NCBI GenBank assembly: GCA_905331475.1
Contig: CAJNYU010000495.1
Coordinates: forward strand, 124,001 to 188,000
Direction: 5' to 3'
Source: Rotaria socialis
Lineage: Eukaryota; Rotifera; Eurotatoria; Philodinida; Philodinidae
DNA length: 64,000 nucleotides
Part shown: in pieces, positions 1 through 14,100 of the stretch
Layout of the letters: each line of letters begins with the position of its first letter
Numbering within the stretch: position 1 is the first letter of the stretch
The notes under the pieces: model-generated
The model's input: only the letters and a program-made list of their open reading frames with translations
The model's database searches: none
Told to the model about the DNA's origin: nothing
Program-made: the position numbers and the translations under genes

Positions 1-2252
1 CTCAAATGGCAAATAACTTAAAAAGTATATTGACAATAGGAAGAAGAAGAAAATGAGAAAAAAATATGGAGATGCTTATAGTATATATATATATATGTAT
101 GTGTGAATGACGTTTGTACTCTACTCCTCCACCTACCATCATCTTTTTCATGATGGAGATATTAATGTATTGCGTTTATCAAAAAGGACTACTATACGAT
201 ATATGTACATATATATATATTTGTACATATATATGCCTATGTGTGTTTTTGGTTCTCATAGCTTCGTCATCTCTATCTCTCATCACTCATCATTATATGC
301 AACAAAGTTTATATAATCAAGGAAAGAACAGAACTATTGATAGCATATATTGTTCATATTTTTTTTCTACTAGTCTCTTTCGTGATAATACTCCTTTCTT
401 TATATCTCTTGACTTGATATTTTTTGCACATTTTTTGCATAGCATCAATAGCATCCGAATCAAGTCCATTATAATTGTCTCTTTTCCTTTGTTGACTGTC
501 TTCATATAATCAAATAATAGACTAGCAAATATAGTACGTACATGTATATACTGTCGTATCTACTCCAATGAAATAAAATAGATAAATTCAAAGTGAAAAT
601 ATAGCAAATTCTTGTATTACCTACGAGTATATAATTACGATCAATTCATCATGGGAGCGTGGTATGTATTATAACGTTGTTATTCTATAACTGAATAAAT
701 TTAGCTATCATGTCTTTTAACATTCATTTGTCTCGCATACATATATATACGACAGGATGTGTATTATTTTAACAACAGTTGTGCCTTGATGTTTATTAAA
801 AATTTTTCCTAAGCTGAGAGAAAAAAAGTAAATAAAAAAATCGAATAGAAAATGTCCATACATAAAATGAATCATACTGATTTTTGTTTTGTTTTGTCTT
901 TTTATTTAGGCTTTGCAGTGGCTCAAAAGATGCCCTTAAATCAGAAAAAATATTTCTTGGTAAGCATATTGTTGTTTTTTTTCTTCTATTCATTTATGGT
1001 TGAATTTAACTAGAGGATATATAGATAGATATCATACATAGTTGAGACCACCTACACAAACATCTTGTACAAAGGGCATTCAACCCTGAGTGTTATCGCA
1101 AGAAGAGATCTCTTGCTTTGCATACGTCTAACTCTGTCATTCATCTGGTATTTTTTCTTATACTGAGAATGTAAATACTCTGTACAGTTTCAGACGTTTT
1201 GTTACAATTACATGTCATAAACATGAAGATCATTAGCTAAAAAACAATATGGAAGGACAAAGATGGATTGAAGCATTACGGCCTGGCCAATATAGCGTAA
1301 ACAAGTACATTATAATAATAATAATAATAATAATAATATAATAAAAGAAAAGCTAGCTAAGTGATGAAAACTCTTATTCTATATTATTGTGTAGCTATGA
1401 GATCTCAGTACTCGTAAGGTTCTTCTTCTTCTTTTCCCTTTTTGCCGTTATCCATATGTGAATAAGAACATGATAGAAAATACTTCAGGCTGTGTCAACA
1501 TAATCATACCAACCGAACTCTTTCATAACAAGGACATTTTTATCTGAAAAAATAAAACAAAATCTGTAAATAATGCATTTATTATTTTGATGAGCTCTAA
1601 ATTTTTATTTATTTGGAATAAATCTAACTTTTTAAAATAAAACCGAAAGTCTATCACATAAGCAGGCTATTTTTATATTTAATCTTCTAGCTGTCATTTG
1701 CCCCCCGCAAAATTATTTGATGGTAACTACTCTACTATATTAACAAAAATAGAATGTTAACTGTAATTATATCCCACGTAATATGATGAAAAACCTTGGA
1801 AAAGGTAAACACTAGTATTTTCTCATCTACTACAAATAGTAAAAATGGCTTATTGATATTCGGTGTCATATATACGCCTATATATATATATATATATATG
1901 AGGTACCACGTATGTAAATGAATAAGTTTGCTGATATTTCTAATCCTATCAGTTGATGGCACAAATTATATTACGCTGGGTCATAAATTCTATTAGGTTT
2001 TTTCTCTTCGTGTTTTCGTCAATATTGTCTCTCTGACTCTTATACTAGAAAAGTATTTTTCTCCTTTTTTGCATATTCGCAACGATTTATTTGCGCTCTA
2101 CGTTACCCCTTACCCGGGTGTTATCCTATCGACTATAGTCGAAAGAATTGCTTGTCATTCGCTTGTTTTCTTCCATTCTTCATCGTTGTCAATGCTATTA
2201 CGACATCAACTGTTGTTTTATCATTAGTATACATACATTTTCTTGATATAGG
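1..2252. other. AT-rich non-coding stretch upstream of the supervillin exons
   Basis: No reading frame here looks protein-like. It holds AT-rich sequence, TA-rich microsatellites and a (TAA)n run at about 1311-1343. It should contain the promoter, 5' UTR and first coding exon or exons of the supervillin gene, because the first recognisable exon at 2253 begins with a splice acceptor. I could not identify the initiating ATG with confidence. Confidence 0.5.
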
Positions 2253-5200
2253 TTCTTCACTACCAGGAAAAAACCGTTCTATTAGTGCACAAGCAATATC
2301 TGTTCGCGATATTGTTAACAGTGTTACAAGTACTGGAATTACAAATTCTATTCGTAAAGATGAGATTACAATCGACCAAATTGATCTGTTGGTCGAAACA
2401 AGTCCTTCCATACCATTGTCACCTGTAATAATAACAACAACAACAACAACAGCAGCAGCAGCAGATATAAAAAACGGAAGATTAAATATAATGGAACGAG
2501 AACAGCAGTCTGGATCTTCATTTGGTGAATCTCAGTTTTATGCAAGAACACCCATTACACCCACTACAAAACGATATGATTTCATCTATCAGAAATCTGA
2601 TGAAACTTATTCAGCACCTATAATTGAAGATACACTTCACGATGCTATCGATGATCTTCACATAAATAAAGATCAAATAATTGGCGTTAGAGGTAAGAAA
2701 ACTTGAGTGAGTTTTTTTTTTTTGAGGGATAGATTTGTCATGTTTGAAAAGAATAAAATAAGCCGTCAATGTCGAGTATGCCATTGTCGATCACTCGCGC
2801 ATCGATTCATTCACAAGAGCATCAACTAATTTAACTACTCTGAGTGTGTCTGCAAATGGTGACCCTCATTTTATTTTCTCTTTTCCCTTTCTCTTGTCAC
2901 GTACACTCGACGACGACATACGATCATAAAACATCCATATGTTGGACACAAATTAGTACTCGACAAATAGGCATTGTAGTCTTTTTTTCTTCTTTCCTTT
3001 TCCACTATTAACAATGCACAAAAAAGTCCTTGTTTGACCTTTTTTATTTTTTATTATACATAGATATGCCAACAAAAATTTACACAAATTGGAATCCTTC
3101 ATATGAAGAAGAATATATAAAGCTTCCTATGCATAATCAAGAATTATTGATTGTTGAACCTACTGACGGTAAATTTATTTCGTCTTTTGTCGTTTTAATT
3201 TTAATTGAAAACAAATTTTTATTCAGTTTATATTCAAAAACATTGTCCATTAGAAACTAAAAGAGCAACAACAAAAATATCATCGAATACAATAGTTTCC
3301 CATGCATTTCAAAGTCCTCAGTCGTTTTATGTAGAAAGTGAATTTCGTAATGAAAAATTAGCAAAACCATCGTTGATTCGTCCATTAAAATCTTCGATTG
3401 AAAAAATTCAACACGAATTTGACGATAATAACGATCCGTCAACATCAAACACAAATCGTTCCGTACATTTACCTATTGATAAGCACCGTAGCCTTTCAGA
3501 AATTATTCGAAAACGTAATAGTAAATATAAGGTTGAAGATTATAAACGTTCATTTCAAAAGTTTCACACATTCGACGAGCAAGAATCAGAATATCAACGA
3601 CCATTAACTTCGTCAAAAAGTGAACATGCTTTATCAAGTCATCAAATATCAATTTCTAATGGGAGTCCCAAAGAAATCAAACGTCTAACTAAAACAAAAT
3701 CAGTTGATCTACCATGTGAATATAATAAAGAAACAGAAATATCTATGGAGAAATCTGAGCCAAATACTAGTAGCAATGATTTTGAACAAAATATTTCTAA
3801 CGAGTATGTAATTAATGCTTATTTAGGTGTCGCTTATTAGCAGTCTTAGAATTTTACCTACGAAATTGAGCATCCAATCAATACTGTTTTCTTTCTTTTG
3901 ACAGCTATTTTCAAATGCATTTTCTCAATTTAGGAATAGCAAACTGAAAGAAAAAATGAATGTTGCCGCTGCAAGAAATCTATTTGAAACATTTTCAAAA
4001 GATGTACAAAGCGGTCATCGTTTAACACGTTCAAAATCATTTAAACAAGAAAAGTAATGAACAATGATTTCTTTCTTTTCTTTATCGTAAATCTATAAAC
4101 AAATTTATTGTAGTTCTTCATTTTTATACAACGAAATCAAATCTCCACCATTAACGAAACCCTACAGTAGCGAAAGACACCGATCTAAAACGGAAAATAT
4201 AGTTCTAATTCCGACAGAAATTGATGAAATTTCAGTAGAACATAGCGGTGATAGTTTTGGTGATGATACATCAAAATTAACATTTAAAGAAAAAATGATT
4301 CTATTTAATAAATCGAAAAATTCTGGATTAGCATTATCATCTTCATTAAAAGCTAATCGTAATCGCCTTACCCAGGTATGTTATTTATATATAAATATAT
4401 AGACATACATTTGTATACAAATCACACTCGACATTGTTTTTCTATGACTAATATTGTTCGCCTACTAAATCGTGTGTGGGTGCGAGCTAGATGTGTGATT
4501 CAAGAAAAGAAGAGGAAGAAGAAGAATCGTCTACCATTTACATTCGATGCATCTAACTGATAAAAAAAATTTCGTTTTCATTTGTTATTTTAGCCAATAA
4601 CAGCTGAAGAAGTTCACGCAGCCGAGGATCTATCTGCTGAGCCATCGCCATCGCCAACACCAAATTCAAAACAATTATCAACAACAATAACAACATCACC
4701 AATCGGTATTTATATTTGGGGGAAAAAAAGAACAATAATTTCTGTACCATTTATTTTGAATGCTTATATAGTAAATGAAAATGCTTTGTTGCATGATAAT
4801 TCTTTATCATTATCATTAAATTCTTCGTCGGAGGACAGTTTTCTTCCAATAATATTGACCCTTGAAACAAATATTTTACAAGAAAATCGCTTTGATGACG
4901 AGCATGTTAAACATTTATCTATGCACAATACTGGTATGTTTTACTTTAGACTTTTGTTTTATCTTAACTATTGTCAACACCTTTGCTTTACATATGATAT
5001 ATCTGTCTATCAACGCTGTCTCATATCTTTTTGTCTTTATTCATATATGAGCCTATTTTTGTTTATTTAGACGATACAACAATGTTGAGTACGGAAGAAG
5101 CAGAAAATATGATACCTGTGAGCAAAAGGTATGTAATTCAATAAAACTATTGTTGTCAAAATATGAAGCAACATTGCTGTTTATAAGGCTCGAACAATTA

Positions 5201-8200
5201 AAAACGCATGGTGAAAATGAATGGAAAAAACGTATTAAATCACCCAATGATGCCAATGAATTTACTGTGGAAGGAAAACTTCGGCAAGCAGGTATGTTTT
5301 TAATTAATGGAATCTCTTTCCATAATAGATAAACAAATGTCTTTTTATTTAGGAAAAGTTTCGACACTTACAGAAGAAGAAAAACCAATACCAACAACTG
5401 CGCGTAGAGGTCCAACATTAAAATATAATGCAAAGAAAACGAATAATGATCAAAAACAACGTGCTAAAACTGTTGATGTTGTCCGTCTTAAAACTGGTTA
5501 GTAAAAATGATCTTTTGATATCAACTATTTCCTTTGCTTTCCTATGTTCATCCATACCACATAGGTCTCTAACAGTAGAAAAAAAAATGTATTGACCTCT
5601 TTTCTTTCTTTTTTGCTCTTTGTCTCTCACATATTGTGCGTGACTTGTGCCATTCTTCAAGTGTTGCATCATCATTAATAGTACAATGGTACCACCAATG
5701 TCTGCTGTCGTCCCATGCATACTATTTGAAAGTTGTTCGTTCGTCTACACTAATTCATTTACTATTTTCACACACACACACACACACATCTAGTTCTCTA
5801 ACTATAAATGTCATTCATTGAGTTAAATTGAGCTGCACTCGAATGATGGATTGGTGCGTGTGTGTGTGTGTGCTTCCTGACTTTGGATGAGACATTGCGC
5901 CAATAAGAAATATTTTATAATCATTTCTAGTTATCCAGTTTCCATTGGCAAAAGATACAGATAGTATGCTAACGCTTGTTTTCTGATAACTGAACGTCTA
6001 CTGTCTGTATCTCATGAGAGAAAAAACGCATTGCTTCTTGCATAATACAATTATCCAGCATAAACAATAACGTGAGAGCAGAGAAAGAAGTTATTCTCTT
6101 ATTCACTCTCTTTTCTCTTCTACGTCTTCTTCTTCTTCTTCTTCTTCTTCTTCTATCCAACTCAATGCAGGCAGGCAGGCAGGCACACTTCCTCGACTAC
6201 TCATCATCGTTCTCATCCTCATTCTTGCTGTATTCATCGACATCAACGTACTATTCTTGTTCTTCTCTCTATCTCTGTCTCTCTTCTTCCAAATACACAC
6301 ACGTATATACATCTTTAGATTGAATCCTCACTTTCTCCTTTCTCGACAACATTCTTCCTAACCAACTACCTACGAACAAAATAGATCATAAGATGACATA
6401 AAGTTATGATTGATAGTATTTGAATATATACATTTAAAAGTTATTATTTATTGACAAAAAATAGTCAAAGGTGGATTACATTTTTTTTTAAAGATGTGAC
6501 AAAACACATATTTTATTATTATTGCTATTATTACCATTAGTATCACTCGCATCATTGTATGACAAATAACAACAACGACTAGGTGACAAAAAATAAAATA
6601 AAACAGTTTGAGTATTATGGGACAATGTGTGGACAAAGATGTTACTATTGAAGAACACGACGAGAAGACAAGTACATGATCATTTGTTCTGTTGAGGATT
6701 TTCTCTTTTTCTTGCCTTTCTTTTTATCCTTGAAAACACATGATGAACACATACAGATGTTCACCTCGGCTTCTTTTGTTTTATATTTAGAATCGATCGT
6801 TAAAAACAAGGACACAATTGACATATCTCCATCCAATAATAAAAGTAATGAAATAAGTATGAATAATTTTTAAAAGAATAATCATATTTCGATTAAATAT
6901 TCTAATGAAATCATTTTAAATAGCATCAAAAAAATCAACCAACAACAATAATGTGATTTCGATATTGAAATCGGATCGAGTATCGGTATTAAAACCTGAT
7001 GATCATCTTGATGATTTTTTTGCTGATACAAAGAAAAACTTGCCAAATGAATCAACAGTTCAATTAAATACTGATGATCTTAATCATATTGCTGAAAATA
7101 CTGTCAGGTAAAATGAAAATCTATCGAATGACAATTAACTGACGTGTTTTGTTGTATTTTAAATTTTATTAGATTACAATCACAGCCAACTCGTGTTCGA
7201 CCACCTCGTCGTCAACAACAAGGCAATAAAAATCCTCTTCGCCAAATTCAAGCAACAATACCAACAGCTGATGAATACACAGAAGTGCATACAAATCTTT
7301 CAGAGCAAGAAGTTCGTCGATTGAAACGAGCTCAAAGTAAGAAGAAGAAGATTTCTAATCAATTGGAATATGCTGATTTTCAGTAGTGATTTTTTTGATA
7401 TTTAATTGAGTATCGCTTAATCTCATCGTTCTCTACTATCTGATAAAAACTTGTCATATTAATATTATCTTTTTAATTTATTTAAAAAGAAATTGAATTA
7501 AGTTGAGATAAGGTAATGATTGCGAATAGTCAAGTAAATGTCAAAACTTATTTGTGATTAGTATTTTGAGTTTTCGACCTATGTCCTTAGTTTTGCTGAG
7601 TTTTTCTGATAATATTCACGATTATCTCATAATAATCGAGTTATGATTGGCTGTTACACAAAGCATATAGTCTGTTAAATCTGACTTGAGACGGGCCCGT
7701 CGGCTTCTTTTTATTCGAGTCATCAAATAATTCAATAGTAAGCCAGTCTAAGAGAATATTCGCAAAAGCGTCGATTATATTTTGATGAAGAGTTATTCTA
7801 AAGAAAAACTAATCTTCAATCGAAGAAAAACGTTTTTTTACTATATTTCATTTAGATAGTGAAATATCTCCGATGAGAATTAATATTCATCATGCGTTTG
7901 TATATGCCCCTAATGATATCGTATGTCTGACAATCATTATCTAATAGATAATCTCTATACAGATTGTGCTATAAAGGTTTATGTTACAAAGAAAAACAGC
8001 TAGAAGAATAACAAATGGTTATGATATTGATAACAAAACTCGATACAAAAACTCTATTTTATTATCATACTTTTTTTCTCTTCGAACTGCTGATTTATTT
8101 ATTCAGACTGTTTACCGATAGAAATATGTTATCTCTTATTTAATAGTATAAATAGCCCGGAAATACATTAGCACTCAACAATTAACTAACTCAATACTTA

Positions 8201-11200
8201 AAACTGATATGTATTACATAGTTTTTATCCACTCGGAAGTTCAATATTTTTATTATGAATTTTTCTTTCATAGTTGCTGAAAATGCTGGTCTAGCTCAAG
8301 AAGCTTTAGCTGCTTTAGCAGCAACAGAAAATTTTGCTGAAATTAACTTACGTAAAATTGATCGTTCAGCATTAGCAACATTTGGCTTCGAACCATATAA
8401 AGATTTAATGTTAATATTAATAAAAGGACGTCGTCATTGTTCATTACGTCTTGTCAGTCCATCATATGAATCAATGAATGAAGGCGATTGTTATTTATTA
8501 ATAACTCCATCAAAAGTTTTTGCTTGGCTTGGTCGATATGCCAATGCTTTAGAAAAAGCTAAAACAATGGATATTATTGATTTCTTAAAGCAACATCGCG
8601 ATTTTGGTTTACGTAGTGAAGTTAAATATTTTGTATTAGATCACGCAAATGATGACACAGAAAATGATATACATGCTGAATTCGCTGATATTTTGCGTAC
8701 GCATCACAATGAATTTAAAACAATCGACCATTCTATAGATGATGACTTTTATGAAGCAAATATAATGGAATTAAATCGTGTTTATCGCTTAGATAATGAT
8801 ATGCTCTTGCCACTGGATGATTTTTGTTTTCGTTCATTATCAATTAAAATTCTTGATTCAAACGATGTATTTGTCTTTGATTTTGGCTCAGAATTATATG
8901 TTTGGAATGGAAAACATGCAGATAAAAATAAACGTAACATGGGTCTACAATTAGCACAACAAATATGGAATGATTCGTATGATTTTTCAGAATGTTTAAT
9001 CAATCCATTTGATCCACTCGATGGTAAGTGTATTCATAAACATGAAAAAGAAACATTGAACAGATATTCTACTCTGTTTTGATTATGAGTAGAAATTTGT
9101 TTATGTTGAATGAGATCTTTTGACCATGTCTATGAATATTTAAAATAGTGATCCTTTCAGCTTCAGTCAAATTAAATGTAGTTATAAGGAGTTCGAATCG
9201 AAAAGAATCTGCTTTCTTGATTTATGTTCATTCGCTTCACTTACAATGTAATCTGAGTAGATTTCTACATAATACACTATTTGTTTTCTCGAACAGAAAT
9301 CCACAAAAGAGAATTTACTAAGTGTAGAAATGTATAGATTATCAACTTTTTAAATTTAATCGGTTACGATTACGAACTAAGTTTTCCCATAAATTTATAA
9401 TCTAAATTATGATATTTTCGTTTAGAAAAAAATGATGTTACAACTCAAAAAGGCACTAAACGACCAGCATGGTGTATATTTGGAAAACAGAATCAAAATG
9501 TTGAAACATTATTGTTTAAAGGTAAATTTTATGATTGGCCTGGCGATCTTAAAGAACTTAAACCGATTAATGATGCTGCTAACAGTGTTAATCGAATACC
9601 ATCAGCAAGAAGAGTATGTTTTTCTTTCATAATGATAATTAATTCAGTGAATTACTGTTAACATATCTTTAGCCTCCATCAATTGTTGAAATGTTGAAAC
9701 CAGCAGATGTAAATAAAATGCTTATTAAACAAGATATCCCAGTAAATATGATACTTGAACAAGCAAGTTTAGGTCGAGGAAAACATTGGTTTGTATTATT
9801 TACATGTTTTACATACAACTAATTGTTAAAATACGATTGAACTTTTTCAAGGTATGATCCTATTGAATTACGTGGTCATGATATTCAAACAATATCATTA
9901 AATGTTTGGCATGTTAGTGAAAATGAACGTTACGAAGTATCAAAGTCAAGCTATGGACAATTTCATTCAGACGATGTTTATATTATTCGATGGAGATATA
10001 AATTAGTTGCATCAGGTAATAAATAACAAAATAGTAGCTTCTTTTAAATTCGTCAGTGAATTTCAAATAGGTTTTCATTCAATAACAACTGGTAAAGCAT
10101 CTGTAAGAAAGACCGATACAGGTCGTGATCGTGTTGCTTATTTGATATGGCAAGGTGTGAATGCAAGTCCAAATGAAAAAGGTATTTCAGCTTTAATGAC
10201 AGTTTTTTTGGATGAAGAAAAAGGGCCACATGTAAGTTAATGTGTTGATTTTATTTTCAAATGGAATCTATGATTGTATTATTTTATTCTCTAGATACAT
10301 GTTATACAAGAACGTGAAGAAGCCACATTCATACAATTATTTGATGGTACATTTACGATTCATATGGGTAAACGTAATCAATCAAAAGAGAGAAAATCCC
10401 ATTGGCGTCTTTATGTATTTCTTGGTGAAATTGAAGTAGAAAATCATTGGTGGGAATTACCGATTGATAGTACAAATTTACGTAGTCGAACATCATTTTT
10501 ATTTATTGATAATGTAAAAAATATTATGTTACTTTGGCATGGTTGTGGTACGACAGATGAACAAAGATTTTTAGCAAATAAATCAGCTATGAAATTACGT
10601 GAGAAGTATGTTGAATCTCTTTGTTAAGTAAAGATTTTGTTCTTTAAAATTCATTTTACCTATTTTCTTAGACGCCCAGAAGAATTTCATTTTAATTGTG
10701 AGCGTGAAGATATTGAATTTTGTGAAATACAAGAAGGTGATGAAATAGATTTATTTTGGACTGCAATGAATGAACGAACGCAACAACGCAAATATTATTC
10801 TTTATTAAATGGTAATATTTACATGAATTTACATATATTTAATTACTTTTCGACTTAAAACAAAATAACTTACCGAAGCTTTGTTTATCAATTGCAATAC
10901 ACTAGATGAGATTTGTCTGTCGATTTCATTAATTGAAAAATCTGTTCGATATACACGATCATAAAAATTAGTATGAGAAAATGTTGAACTATCTGATTCA
11001 TTGTGTTCGAATAACTTAAATTTTTCGCTAGTAGCAGAAAATTATTGAAAGAGGTCGTCTGTTTTTTTTGGATGCGAATGGCGCAGAAAAAATTGGCTTG
11101 CTAGTTATGCTCATATTTTTACTGGAGAAGTATGTAAGTGCATAATTGCAATCTTTTGAAAAGCAAAATCATTAACTTCTAAGCCAAAAACTAAAGTTCT

Positions 11201-12713
11201 TCAGTAGAAACATTTTAACAATGCTGTTTTTCTTAATATTTTTGTTCCATAAAAATGCCTCAAAACACAACGATTTGATGAGTTTAAACAGTGTTCTACG
11301 AGAAATAGTACTTTGAAAATTCTAATCAACACATTACGTTTAATAATCGAAATAGTTTTGGAGAAAATAAGATATCTCCAAGTTCCCTTCGATCTATCTT
11401 CACGAGAGTGTACTCATTCTGCAACAGGGTGCAAAGTAGAGAACACTGAACTCATATATATATATATTCTCACAGAAACAATAGATAACAAATTTTTAGG
11501 AACATTCTACGATGATGACGGTTCGCTAAGAATAGAATGAAGGAAGCTCGAGTACTTGGTTTTTTCGAAACATCATCCCAATCTCTTGTTATTAATTGCG
11601 CAAGTATCCATATTGATCAAAAATTGTGTCAGCTTATCAAGTCTTCTCTCTGATCTGTTATTATTGAAAAAGAAACAAGTTTAAAATACTTCTATGTCTA
11701 ATACTCGTTGTCTTCGTTTCATTTTGTTAACTCTTGGATTTTGTTTTATAGCACGGTCAAATCAAAAACTAACTGCAACTATGCGTATATTTCATTTATC
11801 AAGTCTTCACGGTCCATTTGTTGCTCAAGAACTTCTATATCCTCTGCGATCTCCTGATCATATAGCCGCATTTCCATTTACTCAAGCAGATTTATATGAA
11901 CTTCATCAACCAGCATTATGTTTAATTGATACTGACAAAGAATTATATATATGGCAAGGATGGAACGATCTATCTGACGATGAACTTGACATACAACTTA
12001 ATAATGCTAATTTACAAGCTGGGTGTCCAAGAGATATGCGCTTCACGGCTGAACGTCGTTGTGCATTTCGTACAGCTGTTGAATATTGTAAAGGTAAAAC
12101 TATTTTTTTTAAATTTAATTTAGATTCGAATGAAATCATTTTCCATATGGTCTTTAGCAAAACCCGGTTCAACTACTGTTGATTTAACTTGTTCGATAGT
12201 ATACGCTGGTTTAGAACCAATTGATTTTATTAATTTATTTCCTAAATGGACAGTTAATATGAAAGCTCGACAACAAAATCAATTGGTTAGTGTCTACTTT
12301 TTATTTTATATTAATTCAACTTTTTCATGGAAACGTCTTTTTTCATATTTTTAGGATGGTAAAAATTTAAATCAAAAAGATTCAGTTTCTGATATACTTC
12401 AACATTTATGTCGCGAACAGTATAGTCTTGAAGAACTTCGAACTCATCCATTACCCGAAGGTTTGATTCAAAAATTTTTAAAATTTAATTTTAAAACAAT
12501 AAACTTTGCTCTGCTTAGGTGTTGATCCATCGAAAATTGAATTCTATCTTTCAGACGACGATTTTCAAGTAAGATTATTTGTCTGTTCATCTTCAACTAA
12601 TGTTTCTTTTATATGTAATTTTTTAGAAAGAATTTCGTATGACAAAAGATGAATTTTATGCTTTACCATATTGGAAACAAACAAACATTAAAAAACCACT
12701 TGGCTTTTTCTAA
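2253..12713 (+). CDS. SVIL: Supervillin-like actin- and myosin-binding protein (gelsolin/villin superfamily)
   Basis: Twenty-four exons join in phase: 2253-2692, 3064-3168, 3227-3803, 3934-4053, 4114-4375, 4594-4933, 5071-5128, 5188-5291, 5353-5496, 6791-6856, 6924-7107, 7173-7336, 8274-9023, 9426-9613, 9673-9788, 9852-10015, 10071-10231, 10295-10605, 10672-10811, 11752-12093, 12158-12285, 12355-12460, 12519-12568, 12627-12713. The N-terminal half is long and disordered, with supervillin-like motifs such as FKEKMILFNK, QPITAEEV and DEYTEV. From 8274 come gelsolin-like repeats (PALCLIDTDKELYIWQGW at about 11.9 kb). The C-terminus is a villin headpiece ending KKPLGFF. Supervillin links F-actin, myosin II and the plasma membrane. 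The total is about 1,700 codons, shorter than long vertebrate isoforms. The first exon with the ATG is missing from this model, so the start is 5'-incomplete. Introns of 0.7-1.3 kb follow exons 9, 12 and 19; the rest are short. Confidence 0.88.
2436..2464 (+). repeat. SVIL: CAA/CAG-type trinucleotide run inside a supervillin exon
   Basis: An (ACA)n run passing into (GCA)n is read in frame as a Thr tract followed by an Ala tract. It lies in the disordered N-terminal part of the protein, where length variation would be tolerated. Confidence 0.7.
5497..6790 (+). other. SVIL: Long supervillin intron rich in simple repeats
   Basis: This 1.3-kb intron holds a (CA)n run near 5769-5788, a (TG)n run near 5853-5872, a (TTC)n run near 6124-6153 and a (CAGG)n run near 6167-6185. 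The CA and TG runs are inverted copies of each other about 65 bp apart and could pair. I see no exon in it. The flanking exons join in phase (codon split ACT G|AA). Confidence 0.6.
7337..8273 (+). other. SVIL: Supervillin intron, no features seen
   Basis: This 937-bp intron separates the disordered half from the gelsolin-repeat half. The donor is CAAA|GTAAGA and the acceptor TTTCATAG. I see no repeat or coding segment inside. Confidence 0.6.
10812..11751 (+). other. SVIL: Supervillin intron of 940 bp
   Basis: The donor follows LLNG at 10811 and the acceptor is TTTTATAG at 11744-11751. Joining the two exons directly gives an uninterrupted match to the supervillin order (linker followed by RIFHLSS). 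It includes a short TA run near 11456-11466 and short open frames that are not needed by the gene model. Confidence 0.6.
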
Positions 12714-13540
12714 ACCATAATAATAATAATAATAATAATAATATATGTCGTTCTTTTTCTTTGTTCAATCTCAAATAACGTGCCATTTTTTGTTTATATA
12801 ACATGAACTTTTTCGTTTCGTTCTTTTTTCTACTTCCACCAGATAAATTCGTTTAAAATTTTACAAAAATGTTGTTTTTTCTTCGATATTGCAATTGATA
12901 TACTTTTTTCTTGTTGGCGAATGATCATATTTGTGTGTATGCGTGTGTGTGTGTGAGTGAGTATGTACTATCTGTTATATATACACAATTTTTTCCTTTC
13001 TTTTTTTTTTTTGTCAACTGTTGAAACTTCTTTTTCCTTTTCTCATACCGCTTCTAAAAATCTAACACATATCTTCTGCTCCCTGTTTGTTTGTTTTACA
13101 TCTATTTTTTCACTCTACTTCGTGTGTATCAGGATTGTTGTCTTTACAGCAAACAATAAGAGTTCAGTTTTCTTTTCTTTTTCTATTTTTACGTATGTGA
13201 AACAAATATGAGATAAAATAAACGAAATATCTACGGAAATGTATATAAGAATTTCCAAATAAGAATCTGATTAGTTATTTTGATAATTATGTCGGTATAA
13301 TATACAAAATGAAAATATCCATTTTAAAATTATTTCTTATGTAAGATTTTAATGCCTGGACCAGGCAAAAATGATCATGTACTAGCTCTTCAATAAGTAA
13401 GAATAGTTTCAAATGTTGACAACAATGGTTGGTTACGAAAAGCAAGATTTTCGATCGAGAAATGCACACAGTTCTAACTTATCATAGGAGAAATCATTGA
13501 TTTATCATACTTGATAAAAGTTTAATTAAAAAATTAGAAG
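12714..13540. other. Supervillin 3' flank and probable 3' UTR
   Basis: A (TAA)n run starts just after the stop codon (about 12717-12742). It is followed by T-rich sequence and a GT-repeat near 12932-12953. A candidate AATAAA polyadenylation hexamer lies at 13217-13222. No coding sequence was recognised. Confidence 0.45.
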
Positions 13541-13746
13541 CATTAATTAACATTGACGGAACCAGCAGTGGGAAGATTTCCAAAAAAGGAAATTTCCTAG
13601 CTAAATGTCCATATTTCTGAAACTAGAAGGACGGAAAGTTCAAGTTTTAGAAAATATCAGAAACTTTCGTAATTACCGCAATATTATTCATCATAAGCCA
13701 AAATCAAAATTAAGTCATTTCTTGGAAATTTCCAGGTATTTACGGA

Positions 13747-13832
13747 AATTTCTATATTAATATCGTATAGGTTCAAGAATAAATCTATATACATATTTAT
13801 TCTTAAACCTATACGATATTAACATAGAAATT
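13747..13832. repeat. Near-perfect inverted repeat (38-bp arms, 10-bp loop)
   Basis: The arms at 13747-13784 and 13795-13832 match as reverse complements at 36 of 38 positions. In a minus-strand RNA both mismatches become G-U pairs, so the stem would be fully paired. It sits inside a segment (about 13.57-14.06 kb) where GAAATTTCC-like motifs recur many times. It could be the core of a snap-back MITE or an RNA hairpin. I saw no target duplication around the larger segment. Confidence 0.8.
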
Positions 13833-14100
13833 GTAGTATTTTCCGAAATCGACGCGAAATTTCTCTTTGTATGTGAAGCTAATTTCAGAAATTCCCAGGA
13901 TGCTTTGTTGGATGATATTTGAAATTATGGTATTTTCTGATAATTTTATTTTGCGCGTAATGGCAATTTCGGAAGTTTCAAGGAAATTTCTGTGGGCACG
14001 CTTGTGTGTCTTTTAATAGTGTGACAGAAATTTGTTATGTTCTGAAATTTTCTTTTTCTGAAATCTGAACATACCTCAAAATGATAAACTGTTACATTTC

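Noticed and set aside
1250..1297. Short ATG frame MEGQRWIEALRPGQYS followed by GTAAAC, considered as the first supervillin exon
   Set aside because: Its end phase does not match the exon at 2253, which needs one leftover base. No independent support.
5969..6312. Long Arg- or Leu-rich frames on both strands
   Set aside because: They are translations of the (TTC)n and neighbouring simple repeats in a supervillin intron.
11040..11136. Possible extra supervillin exon (WLASYAHIFTGE-like reading) in the 940-bp intron
   Set aside because: Exons 10672-10811 and 11752-12093 join directly in phase and match the supervillin order without it. The frame upstream contains a stop and no good acceptor fits.
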